From assembly GCA_018267825.1 (NCBI GenBank), contig JAFDXR010000011.1, positions 1 to 64,000 on the forward strand: a stretch of DNA of 64,000 bases, written 5' to 3'. The notes below the pieces were generated by a model. That model searched no databases. It saw only the letters and a list, made by a program, of their open reading frames with translations, and was not told the DNA's origin. The position numbers and the translations under genes are program-made. Positions 17,724 to 26,859 of this stretch are shown piece by piece (position 1 is the first letter of the stretch; each line of letters begins with the position of its first letter). Origin of the DNA: Bacteroidota bacterium. GTDB taxonomy: Bacteria > Bacteroidota > Bacteroidia > B-17B0 > Aurantibacillaceae.

Positions 17724-18212
17724 CTAAATACACTTGAAATAATCGAAAGGTTCCAGGCAGTCTTTGCACTGATAGAGCGCTTTGCAGGCGGTGCTTCCGA
17801 ACTGGGAAATGAGTTGTGTATTGGCCGACCGGCAGCGCGGGCATAACACGGTTTTCTGTTTGCCGGTAAGCCAGCTTTTATCCTGTGTGGTATGCTCCGG
17901 TGGCGCAATGCCGTAACGGCGGAGTTTCTCTTTGGCTTCTTCCGGAATCCAGTCGGTTGTCCAGGGCGGATCAAAAACGGTTTTCACAATAACCTCTTCG
18001 AATCCTTCCTTTTTCAGGATAGCGCGCACATCATCTTCAATCTGTTTCATGGCCGGGCAACCACTGTAAGTGGGGGTTATTTTCACCTCAACCGCAGAGC
18101 CGTTCACCTGTATGTCGCGGATCACACCCAGCTCCACAATAGATATAACCGGAATCTCGGGATCCGGCACCTGTTGCAGAATAGAGAGAATATGCCCGGG
18201 ACTGTGCAGCAT
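17724..18212 (-). CDS. paaD: Phenylacetyl-CoA epoxidase subunit PaaD
   Basis: 162 residues. The N-terminal MIP18/DUF59-type domain has VPDPEIPVISIVELGVI and PTYSGCPAMKQIEDDV, and the C-terminal part carries four cysteines in CPRCRSANT and QCKDCLEPFDYFKC, a zinc-ribbon-like Fe-S or zinc site. PaaD is thought to help assemble or mature the epoxidase Fe centres. Its ATG follows directly on the stop codon of a 33-residue membrane miniprotein (TAA then ATG), so translation is coupled to the genes upstream. Confidence 0.92.
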   Translation of the reverse strand: MLHSPGHILSILQQVPDPEIPVISIVELGVIRDIQVNGSAVEVKITPTYSGCPAMKQIEDDVRAILKKEGFEEVIVKTVFDPPWTTDWIPEEAKEKLRRYGIAPPEHTTQDKSWLTGKQKTVLCPRCRSANTQLISQFGSTACKALYQCKDCLEPFDYFKCI

Positions 18213-18314
18213 TTACAAAATAAAAATAGCGGCAATAATCATAATCACAATAATGACGATGTATTGCCAGACATCAACAAAATACGGGGAAAGTTTTTTC
18301 CAGGTTTCTTTCAT
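18213..18314 (-). CDS. 33-residue single-span membrane miniprotein in the paa operon
   Basis: A reading frame of 33 codons plus stop: MKETWKKLSPYFVDVW followed by one strongly hydrophobic helix (YIVIIVIMIIAAIFIL, residues 18-33) that runs to the C-terminus. Its ATG overlaps the TGA of the upstream gene (ATGA), and its TAA is followed without a gap by the paaD ATG, so it is packed with translational coupling on both sides. A charged, amphipathic N-terminus with a bare C-terminal helix suggests an inner-membrane tail-anchored peptide. I do not recognise a family. It could be missed by gene callers because of its size. Confidence 0.6.
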   Translation of the reverse strand: MKETWKKLSPYFVDVWQYIVIIVIMIIAAIFIL

Positions 18315-18676
18315 TCTACCATGATCTTGTAAGAAGCAGTATTATACGGGCCTGAACAACCTGCATCTATCTTCTCAATAAAAAATTTATCGCCTTTTTT
18401 CCAGGCTGTAAATAATCCCAATTTGTCCTCAGGCATGTTCGAATCGGCACGACCACCATATTTTACAATCGCTGTCTGCTGTGATGAATGTATGATCATG
18501 ACGAAGTTAAACTGGTATACGATACAATCAGAAGGTATTTCGGCAACAATATCGTGCAATGATTTAGCGGCCTTTAACTGTGCTTCGGTTATTCTGACAA
18601 CCACGCTTTTTGATCTGGTCTGGGCAAATACCCCAAACGACATCACAAGCAAAATGGCACAAAGCAGTTTTTTCAT
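18311..18676 (-). CDS. Exported 121-residue protein, possible GldM C-terminal-like fold
   Basis: A signal peptide (MKKLLCAILLVMSFGVFAQ) precedes about 100 residues with the pattern ITEAQLKAAKSLHDIVAEIP, VYQFNFVMIIH, WKKGDKFFIEKIDAGCSGP and YKIMVE. The order strand, helix, strand and the GDKFFIEKI/GP/YKI ending resemble the C-terminal domain of the gliding protein GldM. This is pattern recognition only. It starts 6 bases after paaC and overlaps the miniprotein by 4 bases, so it is fully inside the paa operon, which is unexpected for an exported protein. Confidence 0.6.
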   Translation of the reverse strand: MKKLLCAILLVMSFGVFAQTRSKSVVVRITEAQLKAAKSLHDIVAEIPSDCIVYQFNFVMIIHSSQQTAIVKYGGRADSNMPEDKLGLFTAWKKGDKFFIEKIDAGCSGPYNTASYKIMVE

Positions 18677-18682
18677 GGTTTA

Positions 18683-19435
18683 TTACCATTTAGCGGTAGG
18701 ATGCATGCGTGGCAGGTGCTGCATTTCGGCCAGCAAATACCCGAGGTGTTCGGTGTGTATGCCGTCGAGGCTGCCGCGCTGCATGAATACATTCTCCGGT
18801 TTTTTCAGATTTGCTTTACGGATGAGTTCATCTACGTGGGTTTCCCATTTCGCCTGAATATCCTGAAGGTTTACGGCAACACCTTGTGCCAGAAGTTCTT
18901 TTTCCGACCCGGGGGTTTCAAATAATTCCTGTGTATACTGCCACAGTTCATTGAGGGCGTCCTGTGCACGCTGATGACTCTCATCGGTGCCATTGCCGAA
19001 ACGTTCGAGCCATGATGCGGAATGACGTACATGGTAGGTCACTTCCTTGATGGCTTTCTGGGCAATGCCACTTAACGTTGTATCCTTGCTTTTGGCAAGT
19101 TCTTTATAGAGGTATAAATGATATACATCCATGATTACCTGGCGCACCATGGTTTTGGCATAATCGCCATTGGGTTGTTCGGTAATCAGTGGATTAAAAA
19201 ATTCGCGCTCATTGCGGAAGAACGCCAGATCATCGTCTGTGCGGCCTTTTCCTTCTACCTGCGCAGCATACTCTAGAAACGATTTGGCTGTACCAAGTGT
19301 ATCGAGGGCAATGTTGGTAAGGGCCAGATCTTCTTCCAGGAAAGGGCCATGACCGGTCCATTCGCTCAGGCGCTGTGCCAGAATCAGGGAACTATCGCCC
19401 AGGCGTAATGTATATTGAAATAATGCGTTGCTCAT
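18683..19435 (-). CDS. paaC: Phenylacetyl-CoA epoxidase structural subunit PaaC
   Basis: 250 residues, all-helical ferritin-like fold without a complete di-iron site, partner of catalytic PaaA in the PaaABC core. Recognisable segments are LGDSSLILAQRLSEWTGHGP near the start, LALTNIALDTLGTAKSFLEY and EVTYHVRHSASWLERFGNGT, and the end EMQHLPRMHPTAKW, all typical of PaaC. It follows paaB by 34 bases and is followed by the exported 121-residue protein after 6 bases. Confidence 0.95.
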   Translation of the reverse strand: MSNALFQYTLRLGDSSLILAQRLSEWTGHGPFLEEDLALTNIALDTLGTAKSFLEYAAQVEGKGRTDDDLAFFRNEREFFNPLITEQPNGDYAKTMVRQVIMDVYHLYLYKELAKSKDTTLSGIAQKAIKEVTYHVRHSASWLERFGNGTDESHQRAQDALNELWQYTQELFETPGSEKELLAQGVAVNLQDIQAKWETHVDELIRKANLKKPENVFMQRGSLDGIHTEHLGYLLAEMQHLPRMHPTAKW

Positions 19436-19469
19436 TGGATTTACAGAATAATAAATAGTCTACTATACA

Positions 19470-19757
19470 TTACATGTGCTTGATCGCATCCGGAATCTGG
19501 TAAAATGTAGGATGACGGTACACCTTATCGTTGGCCGGCTCAAAGAAAGGCCCCATATCTTCGGGACTGCTGGCCACAATGGCTGATGACGGAACTACCC
19601 AAAGTGCCATGCCTTCGCCGCGACGTGTATATAGATCGCGGGCATTCTGCAATGCCATTTCTTTATCGAAAGCGTGTAAGCTGCCACAATGTACAAAGGG
19701 TTGACCTGATTTACGTTGAACAAATACTTCCCATACCGGGCCTTGAGAATCAGACAT
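19470..19757 (-). CDS. paaB: Phenylacetyl-CoA epoxidase subunit PaaB
   Basis: 95 residues. PaaB bridges the PaaAC heterodimers in the epoxidase complex. WEVFVQRKSGQPFVHCGSLH, ALQNARDLYTRRGEGMALWV and the proline-rich end are characteristic. The ATG at 19757 is chosen over the in-frame TTG at 19763. The 86-base gap to paaA contains a three-fold, roughly 20-base tandem repeat. Confidence 0.94.
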   Translation of the reverse strand: MSDSQGPVWEVFVQRKSGQPFVHCGSLHAFDKEMALQNARDLYTRRGEGMALWVVPSSAIVASSPEDMGPFFEPANDKVYRHPTFYQIPDAIKHM

Positions 19758-19772
19758 AATCAAATTGGATTT

Positions 19773-19832
19773 TAGTATTTAGATATTAGTTCAGTATTGA
19801 GATATTAGATTACAGTATCGAGAGCTTAGACC
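19773..19832. repeat. Three-fold 20-base tandem repeat between paaA and paaB
   Basis: Units start at 19773, 19792 and 19813 and share the frame AGTATTnAGATATTAGA with growing divergence. It fills most of the paaA-paaB gap and would be transcribed in the operon messenger. No hairpin of note. Confidence 0.6.
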
Positions 19833-19843
19833 TGGGAAAAGCC

Positions 19844-20791
19844 TCAGGCGGCTACAGCTGTAGATTCGCCTTTCTTTTTAGCATAAGCCGCCGCCGCCTC
19901 ACGCACCCATGCACCATTCTTATGCGCATCGTTACGGGCTTTGAGGCGTTGCTTATTGCATGGACCATTACCATTGATCACGTTTTTGAACTCCACCCAG
20001 TCAGGCTCACTGAAATCGTAACCCTGTTTGGCTTCATTCCATGTGAGTTTTTCATCCGGCACAGTCAAGCCAAGGTATTCGGCCTGCGGCACGGTCTGGT
20101 TCACGAAACGCTGACGCAGCTGATCATTTGTCTCGCGTTTAATGCGCCATTTGATGGCATTTTCGCTGTTCGGGCTGTCTTTATCCGGCGGGCCGAACAT
20201 CATCATGGTTGGGTACCACCAGCGGTTGAGGGCATCCTGTGCCATTTGTTTTTGCTCCGGTGTACCAAAAGCCAGATGGGTCATAATTTCATACCCCTGG
20301 CGCTGGTGAAAGCTTTCTTCTTTGCAGATACGCACCATGGCACGGCTGTATGGGCCGTAAGACGAGCGTTGAAGCATCACCTGGTTCATGATAGCGGCAC
20401 CGTCAACCAACCAGCCTATAGCTCCTACATCGGCCCAGGTAAGGGTCGGGTAGTTGAAGATGGATGAATATTTTGCTTTGCCGGTATGCAAGGCATCGAG
20501 CAGCTCATCGCGGCTCACACCGAGTGTTTCGGCAGCTGTATAGAGGTACAATCCATGGCCTCCTTCGTCCTGAACTTTGGCCAGCAGCACTATTTTGCTT
20601 CGCAGGCTCGGGGCGCGGGTAATCCAGTTACCTTCAGGCAGCATACCTACAATTTCAGAGTGGGCGTGCTGGGAGATCTGGCGGATCAGGTGTTTACGGT
20701 AATTATCCGGCATCCAGTCCTTCGGTTCGATAAAATCATTTTTAGCGAGCTTGGACTCAAAAATGTCTTCAAAATTGATGTTTTGTTCCAT
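19844..20791 (-). CDS. paaA: Phenylacetyl-CoA epoxidase catalytic subunit PaaA
   Basis: 315 residues. The di-iron monooxygenase subunit that epoxidises the aromatic ring of phenylacetyl-CoA. Ligand-bearing helices are visible as [20 protein letters not shown] and [15 protein letters not shown] (E..H pattern), with [15 protein letters not shown] before them. A longer frame starts at 20941 but runs through the promoter at 20818-20848, so the ATG at 20791 ([11 protein letters not shown]) is right. First gene of the minus-strand paa operon; paaE is divergent. Confidence 0.95.
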   Translation of the reverse strand: MEQNINFEDIFESKLAKNDFIEPKDWMPDNYRKHLIRQISQHAHSEIVGMLPEGNWITRAPSLRSKIVLLAKVQDEGGHGLYLYTAAETLGVSRDELLDALHTGKAKYSSIFNYPTLTWADVGAIGWLVDGAAIMNQVMLQRSSYGPYSRAMVRICKEESFHQRQGYEIMTHLAFGTPEQKQMAQDALNRWWYPTMMMFGPPDKDSPNSENAIKWRIKRETNDQLRQRFVNQTVPQAEYLGLTVPDEKLTWNEAKQGYDFSEPDWVEFKNVINGNGPCNKQRLKARNDAHKNGAWVREAAAAYAKKKGESTAVAA

Positions 20792-20817
20792 GTAAGCGGA
20801 TCGTGTTAGTGAGTAAG

Positions 20818-20848
20818 CAAATTTAACTGAAAAAGCATGAATTTCAAA
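20818..20848 (-). promoter_or_regulatory. Promoter of the paaABC operon
   Basis: On the minus strand, TTTG (20845-20848), 19 bases, TAAATTTG (20818-20825), 26 bases before the paaA ATG. It is a full Bacteroidota-type match and fixes the paaA start. Confidence 0.7.
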
Positions 20849-21021
20849 GGAAAGGGGGGCTATAATTTGCCCGGAAAGCCGGCAAAACGATTTAACCGGG
20901 AGCAAAAGGTCACCCGGTTTCATGGAGTCACGATCATTCATGGGATATGGGCAGATGGCTGATCGTGGATTTCATTGAGAACCGTCATATTTTAAAATGC
21001 TGATATTCTAAGTAATTATCT

Positions 21022-21029
21022 TATTTTTG
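21022..21029 (+). promoter_or_regulatory. Minus-7 element of paaE
   Basis: TATTTTTG matches TAnnTTTG and lies 19 bases before the paaE ATG. No TTTG is found at the usual distance upstream, so an activator may be needed. Confidence 0.45.
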
Positions 21030-21048
21030 CCAATCTTAAATTTTAGCA

Positions 21049-22122
21049 ATGGCCCGTTTTCACACTTTAAAAGTAAAAGACATACGCCGCGAAACTGCTG
21101 ATGCCGTTTCAGTGGCATTCGACATCCCACCACAACTGCAAACCGAATACCAATTCAAGCAGGGCCAGTATATTACACTAAAACTGACCGTCAATGGTGA
21201 AGAAATCCGTCGTTCATACAGTATATGTACAAGCCCGTACAGCGAAAAAGAGCTGCGGGTGGCCATTAAGGAAGTGAAAGACGGCCGTGCTTCTACCCTG
21301 ATAAACCGTTCACTGAAAGTGGGCGACACGATAGAGGTGATGACACCCATGGGAAATTTCCATTCGGTGTTATCGGGCAGCAATAAAAAAAGCTACGTGC
21401 TGTTTGCCGGTGGCAGTGGCATCACGCCAATGATGAGTATTCTGAAAAGTGTGCTGTATATCGAAAAACAAAGCCACGTCACACTGGTATATGCCAACCG
21501 CGATGAAGACTCTGTGATTTTTAAAGCTGAGATTGAAAAACTGGCTTCTGAAAATGCAGATAAGCTGAAAGTGGTGAATGTATATGACAATCCGAAAGGC
21601 CAGGTGGCTGATCTTTGCAAAGGCCTGATCACTATTGACAAAACCAAAGCCCTGATTGAAAATTACGGTGGCGTGAATGCCGACGAATATTTTATCTGCG
21701 GCCCGGGCCCGATGATGGAAAACATCAAACAGGCCCTGGAAGATTTAAAAATCCAAAAAGAAAAAATTCATATCGAATACTTTACAACGGTTGCTGAAGC
21801 TGTTGCAAAAGCAGAAGGCGGCGACACTGTACATGCCAATGTAAAAAGCAAGGTGACTGTATTGCAATACGGTGTTGAAACGCAGTTTGAACTCGAAACA
21901 AGCAGCATCAGTATTCTGGATGCCAGTATCGAAGCCGGTGTGGACGCACCGTTCAGCTGCAAAGGCGCTGTATGCTGTACCTGCCGCGCCAAAATTCTGG
22001 AAGGCCAGGTGAAGATGGATGCCAACTTTGCACTGACCGACAAGGAAGTGGAAGAAGGCTTTATTCTTACCTGTCAGTCGCACCCGATCACTGAGAAAGT
22101 GGTGATCGATTATGACGCGTAA
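21049..22122 (+). CDS. paaE: Phenylacetyl-CoA epoxidase reductase subunit PaaE
   Basis: 357 residues. It passes electrons from NADPH to the PaaA di-iron centre. The FAD domain has RRSYSICTSPYSE, the NAD(P) domain has FAGGSGITPMMSIL and EYFICGPGPMMENIK, and the C-terminal plant-type ferredoxin domain has the 2Fe-2S cysteines in CKGAVCCTCRAK and LTCQSHP. It is divergent from paaABC instead of following paaD as in E. coli. A strong terminator follows. Confidence 0.94.
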   Translation: MARFHTLKVKDIRRETADAVSVAFDIPPQLQTEYQFKQGQYITLKLTVNGEEIRRSYSICTSPYSEKELRVAIKEVKDGRASTLINRSLKVGDTIEVMTPMGNFHSVLSGSNKKSYVLFAGGSGITPMMSILKSVLYIEKQSHVTLVYANRDEDSVIFKAEIEKLASENADKLKVVNVYDNPKGQVADLCKGLITIDKTKALIENYGGVNADEYFICGPGPMMENIKQALEDLKIQKEKIHIEYFTTVAEAVAKAEGGDTVHANVKSKVTVLQYGVETQFELETSSISILDASIEAGVDAPFSCKGAVCCTCRAKILEGQVKMDANFALTDKEVEEGFILTCQSHPITEKVVIDYDA

Positions 22123-22142
22123 ACACCGCAACGATTTTTACG

Positions 22143-22173
22143 AAAAAAGCCCCGGCAATGCCGGGGCTTTTTT
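22143..22173 (+). terminator. Intrinsic terminator of paaE
   Basis: Arms AAGCCCCGGCA and TGCCGGGGCTT with a very short loop, followed by TTTTTT, 20 bases after the paaE stop. The symmetric A-run on the other side could also serve the minus strand. Confidence 0.85.
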
Positions 22174-22269
22174 ATGATATCAGCGGCGCATACAGGCCAA
22201 ATGGATCACTGGAATTTCACAACAGCTCCATGCCGATGCTTACAATATTAAAATTACCGGGCCGGCATA

Positions 22270-25200
22270 TTACCTTGCTATGACAAAACTCTTCAATTGC
22301 GTACCCGACATGCCTTCTACTTTGATCCAATACATGCCTTCCGCCAAAGACTCAATGTTTATTTGCTTTATTCGTGTTTCTTTAGCCATGATACTTTCAC
22401 ATTGCACAACCTGTCCAAATGAGTTATAGATAAAAATCCGTCCGGCTGCAGCACCAAACATTCCGGTCATCGAGGCGCTCCACTGTAAACTTATAGACGT
22501 GTTTGCAGGGTTTGGCTGTAAAATGAATAAATTATCGCCATCATCACCCACCTGCACGTCCCTGATACCTGCGTATGTATAAGTGTTATCAAAATTTGTT
22601 TGTTTGAGGCGGTAATAGCTCAAACCGCTGTAGGGTGACGTATCGGCATCCTGATAATTCAGCTGTGTATTGCTATTACCGGCCCCGTTTCTTTGCAGAA
22701 CAAATTCCCAGTTTTGCGCATCCAGAGACCGCTCTATTGTAAAATAATCGTTATTAACCTCAGAGGCTGTCTGCCAGGCTAAATCCACATGCCGGCCTGT
22801 TTTATTATAAGTGGCTGTAAAATCCAATAATCCCACAGGTAAAGGTGTCAGACTGCTGCTTGATGCAATCGTAAGATACAGGCTGCTGTTCTGAGGAATA
22901 TGCGTATTACTGATGCCGCTGATGGTAATAATTGGAGCGGCATAACTGATGCTTATACCTGTACCGTCGCCGTTGAAATAACAATTGGTGGTTCCTGCTG
23001 CAAAATTACCGTCGTCGTCAATCAAAACCCGCAGATCTGCTACATTCAAACTGGCAGTGGCGCAGGCATTGAGCTTAATATCCAAAGCAAAACTATTTGA
23101 AAAGTTTGTGTTGCTTATTTTCCACTCCCGCTCAATACGTCCGTACAAGGAACAGGATGCCGGCCTCTCGTTGTTATTGCTCCCTGCGCACAAACGACCA
23201 GGACTGGCACCTATTACTATATAGGCCGTGTTGGTAGAAATCGCCCCTGCGTTTGAGGCATTGTTAGCGGCCAGTGTACCAATGTATACACGCAGGGAGT
23301 CGTCATTGGTTTTGCTTTGCTTTTGATTCAGGGAACCGGCATCGTCGCGGGCAATCCCTATAATGTTGTTGGTGTAGGTTGTGGTCAGTGCAAATACTGT
23401 TGTGCCGGTTGTAGCAAAATAATTGTGTGAAAGCGATGTGCTGTATTTTATAGCCAGATAGGACTCTATACGTTCATGCTCGGCCTGGGACAAAGCACCT
23501 GTATAAAGTATAAATTCTGGTATTTTGCCGGTGAAAGGGTTGTTAGCCGCGTCTGCTGCTATATCATTATCACCCATTTGAAAAGTCGTATTAGTAGCCA
23601 CGTAAGGACTATACGTGCTTTTAGAAGCCTGTTGTGTACCGTCAATGTATAAAGCTTCCTGTGGTGCGGCCCCGGTATTATGCACGCCATTGGTATTGGC
23701 CTTATAGGAGGATAAGTGTAATTTATTGGCGCCGAAAATGCTGGTATGATTATACGAAACCCTGTTGGTAGTTGGTAAATCTATGTCTCCATTGGTAGCA
23801 CCGCCGAAATTCATACTAATGGAAAAACGATCTACCCCTGAGGTTCCCTGGTATATCACCCAATCAAAGTCGGTATTGCTATCGTCAATATAGGGAAGAT
23901 AATAATTGAATTGAGGGTAAGAAGTAGACGCAACAAAGAGTCCCGGAGCAGCCCGCTGCAGATTATTATCAGTAAAAACAGCATAGGGATTGTAATTACA
24001 CAAGCCAAGGCTCCCGTTTTTAAAAACAGGTTTTAGAGCTGCGGTTGCCTGAGAAAGGTGCAACGCGCTGCTGGTTTGATCGTTCCATTGTTGCATGGCG
24101 TTTCCATCGCTGGCTGAGGTGATGCCGTTATCACTATATACATCAGCATCTGCTTTATACCAGGCTCTTAATCCCGCAGATACTCCACCGGGAGAGCCCG
24201 TGATCTTTGTGGCTAATGTAAACTTGGTGCCCGTTGTAAAATCAATCGTCCCTGCCCATAAATTTCCGGATGTATTTGTAAGCGCTATGACTACACCGTC
24301 AGTGTAATTACCATCGGCATTAGGATCGGTTACTAAATAATACGAAGTGCCGGTCAATAAAGCAGGTACATCGAAGGTGGCATTGCCAACATCAAATTGT
24401 ACGTTCACTGAACCAACCGTACCGGCTTCCTGAACCTGCCATTGGCGGCTTAAAATATTGTATCCTGCCGGAACACCGGTGCTGGTCCATGAGGCTGCTC
24501 CTCCGTTATCGGCTACCACCTCAAAACTCAAATCGGCACTTAAGGCTGTCCGGGAAACATCCTGATTGGCAAGTACAAAATTATTGGTGGTTGCCAGGGT
24601 TAATATACTGCCTGCGTTAACCGAGCCCGATACTTTTTGACTCAGCGCAGAGGCATCGTCTCTGCCTATCCCAAAAATGTTTTTATTAAAGCCTGTCGCC
24701 GCAGAGGCTGCATTCCACATGTTGGTACCGTCACTCGCCAGATAACTGGTAGGACTTGTCTGATCCAGGGTTATGCCATATTTCAGAGCCAGATAGGATT
24801 CTATTTTTTGTATATCTGTGGCACTTGTTCCGGTATTGGTATTGTAGTGTATAACTTCTGCAATAACACCGGGAAAAATTCTGGTCGGGAGCCCACCATA
24901 AGTCCTTCCGCCGATCTGAAAGATTCCATCCGGTGTAATAACTCCGCCGCCCCCGCAAACTGACATTCCTAAAGAATTCAGATACGTCCGGGCACTGTTT
25001 GAGGAGGTGACCTGATCATAATCCGTTCGTACCAGTACTTTTTGGTTTAACTGGTTGGGGGTTCCGGAGCAAAATATTCCGGAGCCATCCACGCCATAAA
25101 AGCCCGTTGAAGGATCGAAATTTGCCCCCATTGCCCCTGCGGGACTCAGCGCATAGGTGTTTGAACAACATCTTGCTGCAGATGCCGTATTTTGCGACAC

Positions 25201-26778
25201 CACAAAAAACAGTGCCGGATTAGCCGGTGCCGATGCAAAGGTCCCGGTCAGCATTTTACCTGAAGTTCCGGTGAATACTATTGCCGGATTGTAATTAAAA
25301 TAATTGGTATTCAGGGTAATGTCGCTGGAGGCCGCCTGAGAAGCCTGGGCAGTCATGGGCGTAGCTGCCTGATTGGTCCATTGAGTTACGTTTGAACCAC
25401 TCGTGCTTACTCCCAGATCGGCTTTTGTCCATAACCACAGGTTAGAACTGACACCACCGGGCGAGCCCGTAATCATTGATGCTAATGTGAATTTAGTGCC
25501 TGTTGTAAAATCAAACGTACCGGCCCATAAATTTCCGGACGTATTTGTAAGCGCTATGGCTACACCATCTGCGTAATTACCATCGGCATTAGGATCGGTT
25601 ACTAAATAATAAGAGGTGCCGGTCAATAAAGCAGGTACATCAAAGGTGGCATTGCCGACATCAAATTGTACATTCACTGAACCAACCGTACCGGCTTCCT
25701 GAACCTGCCATTGGCGGCTTAAAATATTGTATCCTGCCGGAACACCGGTGCTGGTCCATGAGGCTGCTCCTCCGTTATCGGCCACCACCTCAAAACTCAA
25801 ATCGGCACTTAAGGCTGTCCGGGAAACATCCTGATTGGCAAGTACAAAGTTATTGGTGGTTGCCAGAGTGAGGATACTGCCAGCATGAATCGAACTCGAT
25901 ACTTTTTGGTTGAGGGCTGAACCATCGTCTCTGCCCAAGCCAAATATTCTATTATTGAAGCCTGCTGCCGCTGCCGCAGAGTTCCACATAATGGTAGTGC
26001 CATTACTGGCTATATAATCGGTAGCTGTGGTTTGATTTAAGCTAATGCCGTATTTGAGGGCTAAGTAGGAGCTTATCTTTTGCCTGTTAACACCTGCCTG
26101 AGAGGAATTGTAAACTATTACTTCTGCAATGCCGCTGTTATTTGACAACGGTTCTGTAGCTCTGCTAGCAATAGTTGGTATAGCGGAAAATGGCACCGGG
26201 TCTCCTCCGGCGGTATTGCTTAAAGAAGCATAATTATATCTGATAACATCGGCCGACCCTGGTGTAGAAGAATAATCAGAGTTCATCAAAGCAAAAGGGA
26301 TGCTATTGCCAAGTGGATTACCTGAGTAAACTCCTGCGCCTCCACAATATAGAACACCACCTTCTGTATGGAAAAAATAATTTCCCGAAGCTAATGAGGT
26401 GTTTCCCACAATAGCTCCTGAGGAATTAACTCCACTCGTATTAGTAATACTAGCAACTACAAAGGCTTCTGTTATATTAGAAATAGACGTATTACCTTTA
26501 AAGTAGCTACTACCATCAAATTTAATATACGGATTAAAATTGAGGGCATTAGCAGTATATTGAGGCGTTCCTAGTACGGAAAAGGTATTAACCCCTGCGT
26601 TATCTGTCCACGCTGTTACAGTAGAACCTGAAGTTGTAATACCCAAGTCGGCTTTTGTCCATAACCGCAGGTTAGAACTGACGCCACCCGGACTCTGGGC
26701 GCAAGTATTTTCTATCTGCAGCGCCAGACAAAATAACACAAGTAAGCAGGTCCTTTTTGTTTTTTTCGCTGACTCCAT
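22270..26778 (-). CDS. Large modular T9SS-secreted protein
   Basis: About 1502 residues from the ATG at 26778, which gives a clean signal peptide (KKTKRTCLLVLFCLALQ ... CAQ). A longer start at 26859 would place 27 residues before it. Three modules each begin with SPGGVSxxLxxWxKAD and contain a LamG-like/jelly-roll domain plus a segment naming a crystal-like IFGIGRDD motif. Modules 1 and 2 are almost identical over about 140 residues. The end is a T9SS type A domain (LPVGLLDFTATYN, QPNPANTSISLQW, GMYWIKVEG). A surface adhesin or glycan-binding protein is likely; no catalytic motif seen. Confidence 0.8.
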   Translation of the reverse strand: MESAKKTKRTCLLVLFCLALQIENTCAQSPGGVSSNLRLWTKADLGITTSGSTVTAWTDNAGVNTFSVLGTPQYTANALNFNPYIKFDGSSYFKGNTSISNITEAFVVASITNTSGVNSSGAIVGNTSLASGNYFFHTEGGVLYCGGAGVYSGNPLGNSIPFALMNSDYSSTPGSADVIRYNYASLSNTAGGDPVPFSAIPTIASRATEPLSNNSGIAEVIVYNSSQAGVNRQKISSYLALKYGISLNQTTATDYIASNGTTIMWNSAAAAAGFNNRIFGLGRDDGSALNQKVSSSIHAGSILTLATTNNFVLANQDVSRTALSADLSFEVVADNGGAASWTSTGVPAGYNILSRQWQVQEAGTVGSVNVQFDVGNATFDVPALLTGTSYYLVTDPNADGNYADGVAIALTNTSGNLWAGTFDFTTGTKFTLASMITGSPGGVSSNLWLWTKADLGVSTSGSNVTQWTNQAATPMTAQASQAASSDITLNTNYFNYNPAIVFTGTSGKMLTGTFASAPANPALFFVVSQNTASAARCCSNTYALSPAGAMGANFDPSTGFYGVDGSGIFCSGTPNQLNQKVLVRTDYDQVTSSNSARTYLNSLGMSVCGGGGVITPDGIFQIGGRTYGGLPTRIFPGVIAEVIHYNTNTGTSATDIQKIESYLALKYGITLDQTSPTSYLASDGTNMWNAASAATGFNKNIFGIGRDDASALSQKVSGSVNAGSILTLATTNNFVLANQDVSRTALSADLSFEVVADNGGAASWTSTGVPAGYNILSRQWQVQEAGTVGSVNVQFDVGNATFDVPALLTGTSYYLVTDPNADGNYTDGVVIALTNTSGNLWAGTIDFTTGTKFTLATKITGSPGGVSAGLRAWYKADADVYSDNGITSASDGNAMQQWNDQTSSALHLSQATAALKPVFKNGSLGLCNYNPYAVFTDNNLQRAAPGLFVASTSYPQFNYYLPYIDDSNTDFDWVIYQGTSGVDRFSISMNFGGATNGDIDLPTTNRVSYNHTSIFGANKLHLSSYKANTNGVHNTGAAPQEALYIDGTQQASKSTYSPYVATNTTFQMGDNDIAADAANNPFTGKIPEFILYTGALSQAEHERIESYLAIKYSTSLSHNYFATTGTTVFALTTTYTNNIIGIARDDAGSLNQKQSKTNDDSLRVYIGTLAANNASNAGAISTNTAYIVIGASPGRLCAGSNNNERPASCSLYGRIEREWKISNTNFSNSFALDIKLNACATASLNVADLRVLIDDDGNFAAGTTNCYFNGDGTGISISYAAPIITISGISNTHIPQNSSLYLTIASSSSLTPLPVGLLDFTATYNKTGRHVDLAWQTASEVNNDYFTIERSLDAQNWEFVLQRNGAGNSNTQLNYQDADTSPYSGLSYYRLKQTNFDNTYTYAGIRDVQVGDDGDNLFILQPNPANTSISLQWSASMTGMFGAAAGRIFIYNSFGQVVQCESIMAKETRIKQINIESLAEGMYWIKVEGMSGTQLKSFVIAR
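24185..24600. repeat. Internal duplication in the T9SS protein gene, copy A
   Basis: Over 90% identical by eye to 25454-25869, at an offset of 1269 bases (423 codons). The identity drops abruptly outside this stretch, while the protein modules remain homologous. Confidence 0.8.
25454..25869. repeat. Internal duplication in the T9SS protein gene, copy B
   Basis: Partner of 24185-24600. The near-identity at synonymous positions points to recent duplication or gene conversion between modules. Confidence 0.8.
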
Positions 26779-26859
26779 GACGCTTCTTCTGTACTCCGGA
26801 AGAAATTTATCTTCGCTTCCCGCGAAGTTCACATGTCTGTTTACTTTAGTTGTTATCAT

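Noticed and set aside
20792-20941. 50-residue extension of PaaA
   Set aside because: It passes through the promoter at 20818-20848 and is absent from the family pattern.
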